From: Bradyrhizobium sp. CCBAU 53340
GTDB taxonomy: Bacteria > Pseudomonadota > Alphaproteobacteria > Rhizobiales > Xanthobacteraceae
Length of the DNA: 64,000 bases
Assembly (NCBI RefSeq): GCF_015291645.1
Contig: NZ_CP030055.1
Location: 5,890,001 to 5,954,000, forward strand
Direction of reading: 5' to 3'
Positions 1 through 8,344 of this stretch are shown one piece after another. The notes beneath the pieces are model-generated. The model made no database searches, had not been told where the DNA came from, and saw only the letters and a program-made list of their open reading frames with translations. Each line of letters begins with the position of its first letter. Position 1 is the first letter of the stretch. The position numbers and the translations under genes are program-made.

Positions 1-60
1 CCGCGCGGGACGGGCGGGACACCAAAGCAAAAGAAGACCCAACCAAGAGAGCGTGCGACC

Positions 61-804
61 ATGGACCTCGGGCTGAAATCGAAAACCGCAGTCGTCACTG
101 GAGCCAGCATCGGCATCGGCCGCGCCATCGCCAAGGGCCTCGCTGCCGAAGGCGTGCGCGTCGTCGGCGTCGCGCGCCGAACCGACCTGCTCGCCGAGCT
201 GGTGCAGGAGGTCGGCGGCGGGCTGATCACGCCGTTCGAGCAGGACGTCATGGCCAAGGACGCAGCCGAAAAGATCGCCGCGTTCGCGCTGAAGGAGCTC
301 GGCCATGTCGACATCCTCATCAACAATGCCGGCGGCAGCCGCCCCCTTCCCGTCGATGCGCCCGACAGCAAATGGGACGAGGCGATCGCGCTCAACTTCA
401 CCAGCTACCGCCGCATCGCGCATGCGCTCTTGCCGCAGATGATCGAACGCAAATGGGGCCGCATCGTCAACATCACCGGCAAGTCCGAGCCGGAAGGCCT
501 CAACGCCGCCTTCGCAGCAAAGGCCGCGGTGCACGCCTGGGCCAAGGGCCTTTCGCGCGAGATCGGCGAGCACGGCATCACCATCAACTGCATCCCGCCC
601 GGCCGCATCATGAGCGAGCAGATCCGCCGCAACTACGCGCCTGATTATCGGGAGCGTTTCGCCGAGGAAGAAATTCCGGTCGGCTATTGGGGCGAGCCGG
701 AGGACCTCGCGGTGCTCGCGGTGTTCTTGGCCTCACCGCTGGCGCGCTACATCACGGGCACGGTGATCCCGGTGGACGGCGGCTTGAGGCGGTATCAGTT
801 CTAG
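61..804 (+). CDS. SDR-family oxidoreductase, catalytic Tyr missing
   Basis: This 247-residue protein has the classical short-chain dehydrogenase fold. The dinucleotide-binding TGASIGIG is at residues 13-20, NNAG is at 88-91, and the C-terminus reads TGTVIPVDGG. The YxxxK catalytic motif is changed: Lys154 is present, but the residue four before it is Ala150 (with Phe at 151), and the upstream Ser region reads NITGKSEPEG. NAD(P) binding is therefore likely, but ordinary SDR proton transfer is doubtful. The start is supported by a purine-rich AGAGAG stretch just upstream. The substrate is unknown. It is convergent with the dehydrogenase that follows. The fold assignment is firm; the activity is open. 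Confidence 0.85.
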   Translation: MDLGLKSKTAVVTGASIGIGRAIAKGLAAEGVRVVGVARRTDLLAELVQEVGGGLITPFEQDVMAKDAAEKIAAFALKELGHVDILINNAGGSRPLPVDAPDSKWDEAIALNFTSYRRIAHALLPQMIERKWGRIVNITGKSEPEGLNAAFAAKAAVHAWAKGLSREIGEHGITINCIPPGRIMSEQIRRNYAPDYRERFAEEEIPVGYWGEPEDLAVLAVFLASPLARYITGTVIPVDGGLRRYQF

Positions 805-1028
805 CTTCCCGCACAGTGTCCCGGACGCGCTGCAAGCCGCGCCGCCCACCCACTGCCGCCATGATAACATCGTGCTGGTGTTTTGCCCGACGTGTCAACT
901 TCACCGTGTCACGACGACGCTGTTCGGCGCAGCCCGAAAAACCTCTTGCCGATCAACGGGCGTTCTACTGTGCATGGGGTTGTTTTCGAGCCGTTTCCTT
1001 CAGGGCCCGAAAGAAAAAGCAGACAAGC

Positions 1029-2090
1029 TCACTCGGCCTGCAGGATCTCCGCGATTGCAGCGCCCGCTGCGATCGTGCCGAGCCTGCCGCCGACGTCGCG
1101 CGTCGCTCTGCCCTCACCAAGCGCCGTCGCTACCGCCGCCTCGATCGCGCGCGCCGCTTCCTCGTAGCGAACCGCGCCGCTCCTCTCGCCATGCCAGGCG
1201 AGCAGCAGCGCGGTCGACAGGATCAGCGAGACCGGATTGGCGACATCCTGCCCTGCGATATCAGGCGCCGAACCATGCGCGGCCTGCGCCATGGCGTAGC
1301 GGTCGCCGACATTGAGCGAGCCGCCAAGGCCGAGGCTCCCTGACAGCTCCGCCGTGAGATCGGAGAGGATATCGCCGAACATGTTGGTGGCGACGACGAC
1401 GTCGAAACGATCGGGGCTCCGCACCACATGCGCCATCATGGCGTCGACCAGGATGTCGTCGACTTCGAGCCCGGGATAGTCCTTCGCGGCCGCGCGGCAG
1501 ATGTCCAGGAACATGCCGTCGCCGATCTTGAGCACATTGGCCTTATGCACGATGGTGAGGTGCTTGCGGCGCTTCATCGCCAGGCGGCAGGCGGCGTGTG
1601 CGATACGCTCGCAGCATGCCCGCGTGATCCGGCGCAGCGAGATCGCAACGTCAGGCGTGACCAGCAGTTCGCCATTGCCCTGCTCCATGTTGCGATCGGC
1701 GTAAAAGCCTTCCGTGTTCTCGCGCACCACGACGAGGTCGAAGTCACCGATGCGGCCGGGTCTGCCGGCATAGGTGCGCGCGGGCCTGATGTTGGCATAG
1801 AGGTCGAGGTTCTTGCGGAAGTGGCGCGACGGGTTGATCTCGCCATGCGCCTCGTCCTTGAAGTCGAAGGTCGCGGTCGGTCCCAGGATCAGGCCGTCGG
1901 CGGCGCGGACGATGTCGAGCAGCTCGGGACGCACCGTGGTGCCTGAGAGCTTCAGGCTCGCGTGCCCGACCGCATGCTCCTCCAGGCGCAGATTGAGCTG
2001 GAAGCGCTCGGAGGCGGTACGCAGCACGCCCGATGTCGCGGCCGTGATCTCCGGTCCGATGCCGTCTCCCGGCAGAACGACGATGTGCAT
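1029..2090 (-). CDS. Isocitrate/isopropylmalate-family dehydrogenase
   Basis: The 353-residue protein begins HIVVLPGDGIGPEIT, the standard N-terminus of the beta-decarboxylating dehydrogenase family that oxidises 2-hydroxy acids with NAD(P). Further family signatures are VVVRENTEGFYA, the metal-site stretch NMFGDILSD, and AHGSAPDIAGQDVANP. The start was set at 2090 because AAGGGG lies just upstream; a longer reading frame to 2213 has no family similarity in its extra part. The substrate cannot be read from sequence: isopropylmalate, tartrate or another malate-like acid are all possible. It is divergent from the MFS gene, and the 135-bp gap carries TGCATGCA-type symmetry, so the two may be co-regulated. 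Confidence 0.85.
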   Translation of the reverse strand: MHIVVLPGDGIGPEITAATSGVLRTASERFQLNLRLEEHAVGHASLKLSGTTVRPELLDIVRAADGLILGPTATFDFKDEAHGEINPSRHFRKNLDLYANIRPARTYAGRPGRIGDFDLVVVRENTEGFYADRNMEQGNGELLVTPDVAISLRRITRACCERIAHAACRLAMKRRKHLTIVHKANVLKIGDGMFLDICRAAAKDYPGLEVDDILVDAMMAHVVRSPDRFDVVVATNMFGDILSDLTAELSGSLGLGGSLNVGDRYAMAQAAHGSAPDIAGQDVANPVSLILSTALLLAWHGERSGAVRYEEAARAIEAAVATALGEGRATRDVGGRLGTIAAGAAIAEILQAE

Positions 2091-2125
2091 GATGATCCCC
2101 TTTCGAGAGCGGCACCGACCTTCGC

Positions 2126-2150
2126 GCATACAATGCATGCAAGCATATGC
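2126..2150. promoter_or_regulatory. Possible operator in a divergent promoter region
   Basis: The short gap between the dehydrogenase and MFS genes contains the perfect palindrome TGCATGCA (2134-2141), flanked by GCATA on the left and a TATGC on the right (outer symmetry). Such sites are common for GntR-family regulators, but no regulator gene is adjacent and the assignment is a guess. Confidence 0.25.
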
Positions 2151-2225
2151 CTGTGGAAGCCGCCCCAAGCGTAGTACATGCCGGAGATCATCGAAGCCAG
2201 ACCGCCGGAGCAAAGCGCTGAGGCA

Positions 2226-3614
2226 ATGACATCAACGTTACCTGCCGCTGCGCGCGAGCCCGATCACCCCAAAGCCGATGGCCTGCCGGCCGAGCAGCGT
2301 CGCTGGGCGATCGCCGCCATCTTCACCGCGCTGGCGATGGCCTCGCTCGACACCGCGATCGCCAACATCGCGCTGCCCGCCATCGCCGCCGATCTGCATG
2401 TCAGTCCGGAGCAGTCGGTCTGGGTGGTCAACGTCTACCAGATCGCGCTGGTGACGACGCTGCTGCCGCTCGGGGCGCTCGGAGAGATCGTCGGGCACCA
2501 GCGCATCTATCTCGGCGGTCTAATCCTGTTCACTGCGGCCTCGCTGCTCTGCGCGGTGGCGTGGTCGCTGGACAGCCTGCTGGTCGCACGCACCCTGCAG
2601 GGCCTGGGGGCCAGCGGCATCATGAGCGTCAATACGGCGCTGGTGCGCTTCGTCTATCCCGGCCGGATGCAGGGTCGCGGCTTCGGCCACAATGCGCTGG
2701 TGGTGGCGACCGCCTTCACCTTCGGCCCCTCGATCGCGTCTGCGATCCTGGCGGTCGGCCCATGGCCCTGGCTGTTCGCGGTCAACATCCCGTTCGGCCT
2801 CGTCGCCACCGGCATCGGCTTTGCGATGCTGCCGAAGACGCCGCGCGCCGATCACGGTTTTGATTTTGTTGGCGCAGCTCTCGCCGCAATCTGCCTCGGC
2901 CTGTTCATCACCGGCATCGGCAGCGCCGCGCATAACCTGTCACCTGTCCTCGTGGGCATCGAGCTGATCGCCGCGCTCGCGCTGGGCTTCGTCCTGACCC
3001 GACGTCATGCCGAGCACCCAGCGCCGATGCTGCCGATCGATTTGTTCGGCCGGCCGATGTTCGCGCTGTCGGCGGCGACCGCCGTCTGCTCCTTCGCCGT
3101 GCAGGGCCTCGCCTTCGTTTCGCTGCCGTTCTATTTCGAGGACGTGCTCGGGCGCTCGCAGGTCGAGACCGGCTTCTTCATGACGCCCTGGCCGCTGGTG
3201 GTCGGCATCATGGCGCCGATCGCCGGCCGCCTGTCCGATCGCTACGCGGTCGGCCTGCTGGGCGGCATCGGACTTGTGCTGCTCGGCCTCGGCATGGCGC
3301 TGCTCGCGCTACTTCCGGCGAGCCCGAGCATTCCCGATATCGTCTGGCGGATCATGATCTGCGGCATGGGGTTCGGCTTCTTCCAGGCGCCGAACATGAA
3401 GGCGATCATGTCAAGCGCGCCGCCCCACCGCGGCGGCAGCGCCTCGGGCATCGTCGCCACCGCGCGCCTGACCGGGCAGACCACCGGCGCGGCCCTCGCC
3501 GCGGCCTGCTTTGCGCTTGCCGGTCACAACGGCGCCACCGTGGCGCTGGCGCTCGGTGCAGGCTTTGCCGCGCTCGGCAGCGTGATGAGCTTCCTGCGGC
3601 TGGCGGTGAAGTGA
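2226..3614 (+). CDS. MFS transporter, DHA2/EmrB-like
   Basis: A very hydrophobic 462-residue protein with multiple membrane segments from about residue 30 to the end. The motif LDTAIANIALPAIAADL in the first helix region and the QGLGASGIMSVNTALVR loop are typical of the DHA2 drug:H+ antiporter branch. The role is proton-driven efflux or transport of an unidentified small molecule at the inner membrane. An ATG at 2178 is also in frame, but 2226 was preferred because GAGG lies just before it and the extra 16 residues are not family-like. It is convergent with the following minus-strand gene, with only 8 bases between the stops. Confidence 0.85.
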   Translation: MTSTLPAAAREPDHPKADGLPAEQRRWAIAAIFTALAMASLDTAIANIALPAIAADLHVSPEQSVWVVNVYQIALVTTLLPLGALGEIVGHQRIYLGGLILFTAASLLCAVAWSLDSLLVARTLQGLGASGIMSVNTALVRFVYPGRMQGRGFGHNALVVATAFTFGPSIASAILAVGPWPWLFAVNIPFGLVATGIGFAMLPKTPRADHGFDFVGAALAAICLGLFITGIGSAAHNLSPVLVGIELIAALALGFVLTRRHAEHPAPMLPIDLFGRPMFALSAATAVCSFAVQGLAFVSLPFYFEDVLGRSQVETGFFMTPWPLVVGIMAPIAGRLSDRYAVGLLGGIGLVLLGLGMALLALLPASPSIPDIVWRIMICGMGFGFFQAPNMKAIMSSAPPHRGGSASGIVATARLTGQTTGAALAAACFALAGHNGATVALALGAGFAALGSVMSFLRLAVK

Positions 3615-3622
3615 GCCGGCTT

Positions 3623-5818
3623 TCACGGCGCCTTCTGCGCGATCGGCCGGCTCACGACGGAGGCGGCATCGAGCGGTTCGCATGTGATCGTCCGTCTCAG
3701 TTTTGGTGGACCGTTCCAACCCGCAGTGTCGCTCACGGGCGTAAATGTATCTCCTTGCGGTGCCAGGATGATCGGCTCCGACTTCAGACAGGCATCGGGA
3801 AACGCGATGGCGTGGCCCGCGCTCTTCGAGAAACGCCCGACCAGCATTTGGGAGGCCTGCATCCGCGCAGCCGGCGAGGCCCGCATCGAACGATCGGGAT
3901 CGAACGCGCGATAGCAGGACCAGTCGGTGTGGTGAGGCGCGAACTCATAGGTGATCCGGCACGTAGCGCCGGCTGATTTCACGAACGGCGCATCCGAGGG
4001 CGCCGCGGCGTCACGCTCGAACACCAGCGTTTGCAGCGTCAACGCTTCCGTCGTTGCGTCGGGCAAGACCGGCTTGTCAGGATCGATCGCGATTTCGCCG
4101 CGCGAGAACACCAGCTTGGTCTTGGCTTGCGCATCCCGGGTCTCCAACACCATCATGGGCCTCGCCGCCCATGAGCGATCCAGCTCCACATCACCGCCGC
4201 CTATTGTCAGCCTGATATTGCCGATGGCGGGATTGTCCTTGGCGAAATCGATCTGCCGAAGGCGCACGGTCTCTTTCGACGCTTCCAGGCTCAGAAAGCG
4301 CAAATCGTCGACCTTGCGCGAGATCGGCATCATCGGATCGAAGCGATCGTCGATGTTGAAGCGGACGATCTTCTTCAGCCTGGCCGAAGCCGGCCCTTTG
4401 GGTATGGCCGGCGGCGCGACGTCGATCACGAGCAGCGCGCCGCCCGGTGAAAAGGTGTCGCCAAACGCGCGCTGCCAGATCGCCGTCAGCGGCGAGGTCG
4501 TTCGCTGATCGACGTCCCGCGCGAAGACGATCTGTTGTCCGGGACGGATGACCGGAAAATCCTGGAATGCACCGAGGGCTGCACCCTTTCTGACGTCGTC
4601 GCCGGAGAAGTTGATGCATGCGGACCGGTCGTCGTTCCCGGACCGATCGACCGGCCGGGATGCCGAGCGCGAGCAGAAGCTGAGATCGTTGTCGATCGTC
4701 TTCTGCGGGCTGATGGCCGTCGCATAGATCGGGTCCGGCGCGCCTGGAATTTCCATCGGCAGCGGCGACGTCGCGAACATGTCGACCTCCACCATGGTCA
4801 GCAACGACCCGGAATCGGCGGAGCACAGATCCCGCCGCGGCAACGTATTGGTCAGAAGCCGCGCGGCATCGGCCCCAACGATGCAGGACATGGTGTCCTG
4901 CGGATTATTCCGGCTCATCCAGATCAGATGGTCCTTGCCGGCAGCATCGACCAGCAAATGCGGCGCCGCATGATGGCGACGCGGCGGCAGCCAGATCGGA
5001 ACGGTTTCCGACAACATCGGCTCGCGCTTGAGCAACGCCTCCGGCAACTTGGTCACGCCGACCGAGCGCAGTTCCGCATCGACCGCGTTCGGGTCCTGCG
5101 TGTATTCGAACACCGGATGTTGTCCGCAGGTCATGCAGGTGACGGCGATATCGGATCGAACGTTCTCGAACGACAGGATGACCTGATCGGGATCGTCGCG
5201 ATATTTGACGGGATCGACGGTCTTGAACGGATGATCCACCACCCGGCTGGCCTGGAAGGCGACTGAGCGGAATGGATCGGATTCGAACTCGAAATAGGTC
5301 GATCGATCCCAGCCGCGAAAGGCGTTGTATCCACCCATGCTGACGCCGGCCAGGACCATCTTCGAGTCGGTCTGGCACCGCGTCGCACTGCCGGTCCCGC
5401 TGCCGTTGCGGATATAGGTGCAGAGCCGGAACGCGGCGTTCTGCAGGATGCGATCGCAATCGTTCTGGTTATAGCCGTAGGTGGCGAGGCCGTGGCGGTA
5501 GCAGAGGTCGTGGAAGACGCACGCCTGTCGGAAGCGCTGCAGCACGAGATGGCGTTTGCCCCGAGAGTCCTTGCTTCCGTCGAAGAAGAGGTTGGTCAAC
5601 GCTGGAAGGCTGCAATTCAGCCCCTCCCCGCTGCCGCCGATCGTGCTGACGACATCCGGTCCCGATTCGAAAGACGTGATGGTGGCGGGCATCTCCCCGT
5701 CGGTGATGTCGTCGACGTTCTTGTAGAGGGAATCGGCGACGAACGAGGGCAGATAGTTGAAGAGCAGAAAGATCGCGGCGATCGCCGCGATCGACCAACC
5801 GACCACCTTCCTGGACAT
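3623..5818 (-). CDS. Membrane-anchored protein with phospholipase A2-like domain
   Basis: This 731-residue protein has one N-terminal hydrophobic segment (about residues 8-23) with no clear signal-peptidase site, so it is probably anchored in the inner membrane with the bulk in the periplasm. Residues 100-133 carry ACVFHDLCYRHG, then YGYNQNDCD and a further Cys. This Cys-x-x-His-Asp-x-Cys-Tyr pattern with downstream Cys pairs is the catalytic helix signature of the secreted phospholipase A2 fold (His103 and Asp104 as the dyad). The remaining ~590 residues are unrecognised and contain several more Cys. Lipid hydrolysis is inferred from the motif only. It is transcribed convergently with the MFS gene and lies downstream of the radical SAM gene, 120 bases away. 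Confidence 0.6.
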   Translation of the reverse strand: MSRKVVGWSIAAIAAIFLLFNYLPSFVADSLYKNVDDITDGEMPATITSFESGPDVVSTIGGSGEGLNCSLPALTNLFFDGSKDSRGKRHLVLQRFRQACVFHDLCYRHGLATYGYNQNDCDRILQNAAFRLCTYIRNGSGTGSATRCQTDSKMVLAGVSMGGYNAFRGWDRSTYFEFESDPFRSVAFQASRVVDHPFKTVDPVKYRDDPDQVILSFENVRSDIAVTCMTCGQHPVFEYTQDPNAVDAELRSVGVTKLPEALLKREPMLSETVPIWLPPRRHHAAPHLLVDAAGKDHLIWMSRNNPQDTMSCIVGADAARLLTNTLPRRDLCSADSGSLLTMVEVDMFATSPLPMEIPGAPDPIYATAISPQKTIDNDLSFCSRSASRPVDRSGNDDRSACINFSGDDVRKGAALGAFQDFPVIRPGQQIVFARDVDQRTTSPLTAIWQRAFGDTFSPGGALLVIDVAPPAIPKGPASARLKKIVRFNIDDRFDPMMPISRKVDDLRFLSLEASKETVRLRQIDFAKDNPAIGNIRLTIGGGDVELDRSWAARPMMVLETRDAQAKTKLVFSRGEIAIDPDKPVLPDATTEALTLQTLVFERDAAAPSDAPFVKSAGATCRITYEFAPHHTDWSCYRAFDPDRSMRASPAARMQASQMLVGRFSKSAGHAIAFPDACLKSEPIILAPQGDTFTPVSDTAGWNGPPKLRRTITCEPLDAASVVSRPIAQKAP

Positions 5819-5938
5819 GCCGCACCCCGCTGCCGCTGCAATCTGGTGTTATCCGAAGAACGATCACCTCCAGGTTGTTGCGCTGTCAAGCGGCGGGCTC
5901 ACAATCGGGGCCAGGAATTTCAGCGGCCGCGTCGGATG

Positions 5939-7558
5939 TCAGGTCAGAGTCCGCGCTGCGGTCCCGCCGCTGGTAACGACCGGAACGGGCATTTGCTCAT
6001 CCAGCGCGGCGAGGCGCGCATCAATGGCATCGATGACCTTGCGCGAGAACGGACCGAGATGGGCATAGGCCGCGATCATCTGCACTGCGATCCGCGCCGA
6101 CGAGGTGTCGCGCTTGGCGCAATTCATGAAGGTCTGCCAGAGCGGTCCGCGTGCTTCGGGAATCGCGGTGACGACGCGATGTACGGTCTCCATCGCGCCG
6201 ACTCGCGCGCGGATATCGCCTTCGGCAAGCTCGTGGCGCTGCCTCGAACGATCCAGCAGCGTCATCAATTTGTCGACGCGGCCCGCATAGGCGGCCGGGC
6301 TGTAGATGCGCTCCAGCACCGTCTTGTAGTCCATCAGGATGTCGCGCAGCGGCCGCACCGGATCGAAATTGATGCCGCCGGTGCACTGGTCTCCGCCCGT
6401 GGTCGAAGCCAGATCGTGATCCGCGTGTAGCCGGCCCTCCTTCGCAAGCCGGCGTGTGAGTTGCGTGTTCGGCAACGCATAGAGCAGGCCGACCATGGCG
6501 ACGGGAATCGCGGCTTCCTCGATGAAATCGACCATGGCTTCTGCCATCGAGACCTTCTCGTTGTCGAAGCCGACGATGAAGCCGGCGGTGACGAGCATGC
6601 CGGCGGCATAGATCTTGTGAATGCTCTCGGCGATGTTGCGCCTTGTGTTCTGCTTCTTCCGCATCGCGACCAGGGTTGCCGGATCGGGGCTTTCGATGCC
6701 GACGAAGATGCCGAAGAAATTCGCCGCCCCCATCAGCTCCAAGAGCTCGGGATCGTCCGCCAGGTTGACCGACGCTTCGGTCGACAGCTCGAAGGGATAG
6801 CCGTGCGAGCGCTGCCATTCGGCGAGCTGGGGCAGGAACTGTCGCAGCGACTTCTTGTTGCCGATGAAATTGTCGTCGACGAAGTCGAGATGGCCGCGAT
6901 AACCCATCTGGTAGAGCCGCTCGAGCTCGACGAACATCTGTTCAGTCGTCTTGGTGCGCGGCACGCGGCCGTAGAGCTCGATGATATCGCAGAACTCGCA
7001 GGTGAACGGACAGCCGCGCGAATACTGCACACCGAGATAGAGATAATCCTCGAATTTGAGCAGATCAAAGCGCGGCACCGGCGTCTTGGTGACGTCGGCC
7101 TGGAATTTCGGCGCAGTGAAGACGCCGGAGCGCCTCCCGCTCTCCCAGGCCGCGATGAATTCGTCGATGACGCCTTCGGCCTCGCCAAGCACCTGAAAAT
7201 CGGCACTTGCGTAGATGTGGGGGCTCGACGTGGGATCCGGACCGCCGACCACCACCGGCTTGCCCACGGCACGGCACATCTCGATCAGCCGCAGCGTGTC
7301 GGCTTGCTGCGGCAGCATCCCGCCGGTGAAGACCACGTCGGCCCAAGCGAGATCGTCATCGCCGAAAGGCTGCGTGTTGCAGTCGATCAGCTTGACCATC
7401 CAGCTCTCAGGCAACATTGCCGCAACGGTGATCAGGCCAAGCGGAGCTGCCGGACGCCGGACGCCCATCAATTTGCAGGATTCGCCAAAGCTCCAGAAGG
7501 ACTCCGCGGTGAACAGCGGATAGAGCATAAGTACGTTGCAGGATTGCGGCACGTTCAC
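5939..7558 (-). CDS. B12-binding radical SAM protein
   Basis: The N-terminal ~150 residues form a cobalamin-binding Rossmann-type domain (GGPDPTSSPHIY region). The radical SAM cluster motif follows as CPFTCEFC with Cys183, Cys187 and Cys190. The ~530-residue length and the YSRGCPFTCEFCDIIELYG signature fit the B12-radical SAM group with a DUF4070-like C-terminus, which includes the hopanoid C2-methylase HpnP. Such enzymes methylate unactivated carbons or do related radical chemistry. No hopanoid genes are near, so a substrate is not assigned. It is divergent from the isoquinoline-oxidoreductase-type genes. The family is certain; the reaction is not. Confidence 0.85.
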   Translation of the reverse strand: MNVPQSCNVLMLYPLFTAESFWSFGESCKLMGVRRPAAPLGLITVAAMLPESWMVKLIDCNTQPFGDDDLAWADVVFTGGMLPQQADTLRLIEMCRAVGKPVVVGGPDPTSSPHIYASADFQVLGEAEGVIDEFIAAWESGRRSGVFTAPKFQADVTKTPVPRFDLLKFEDYLYLGVQYSRGCPFTCEFCDIIELYGRVPRTKTTEQMFVELERLYQMGYRGHLDFVDDNFIGNKKSLRQFLPQLAEWQRSHGYPFELSTEASVNLADDPELLELMGAANFFGIFVGIESPDPATLVAMRKKQNTRRNIAESIHKIYAAGMLVTAGFIVGFDNEKVSMAEAMVDFIEEAAIPVAMVGLLYALPNTQLTRRLAKEGRLHADHDLASTTGGDQCTGGINFDPVRPLRDILMDYKTVLERIYSPAAYAGRVDKLMTLLDRSRQRHELAEGDIRARVGAMETVHRVVTAIPEARGPLWQTFMNCAKRDTSSARIAVQMIAAYAHLGPFSRKVIDAIDARLAALDEQMPVPVVTSGGTAARTLT

Positions 7559-7882
7559 GGAACTCCCAGGGAACCTTCAAGCGCTTTGACCCAGTGTAGC
7601 AAAGCATCGCGGCCTTGCACCCCGGCAAAAAGGACAAAACTGTCGCTCACACTCAGGGCGCGGACGTCGCCTCAGGCCTGCCAATGACGTTCGGAGAGAT
7701 GCCGCGAGCCGGGCGCCGGCCGACCCTTCAAGGCGCGCACAACACCGCCCCATCCGAAATCTTCCCTTAGCCGCGAGATTCTTCGATGGCTGCCCTCGGA
7801 CTCTTGATTTGAATGGTTCCAGCTCGGCGGACACATTGCGCCCCTGAGTCCATCGGTGGATGGGCCAATCAGGGGACTTGCG
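7559..7882. other. Divergent intergenic region, no gene seen
   Basis: This 324-bp gap separates the radical SAM gene (minus) from the iorA-type gene (plus) and must hold both promoters. AGGGGA at 7871-7876 is the ribosome-binding site of the downstream gene. Reading frames here have no family features, and no clear operator or hairpin was seen. Confidence 0.5.
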
Positions 7883-8332
<450 letters not shown>

Positions 8333-8344
8333 GGGAGCCGGCAC

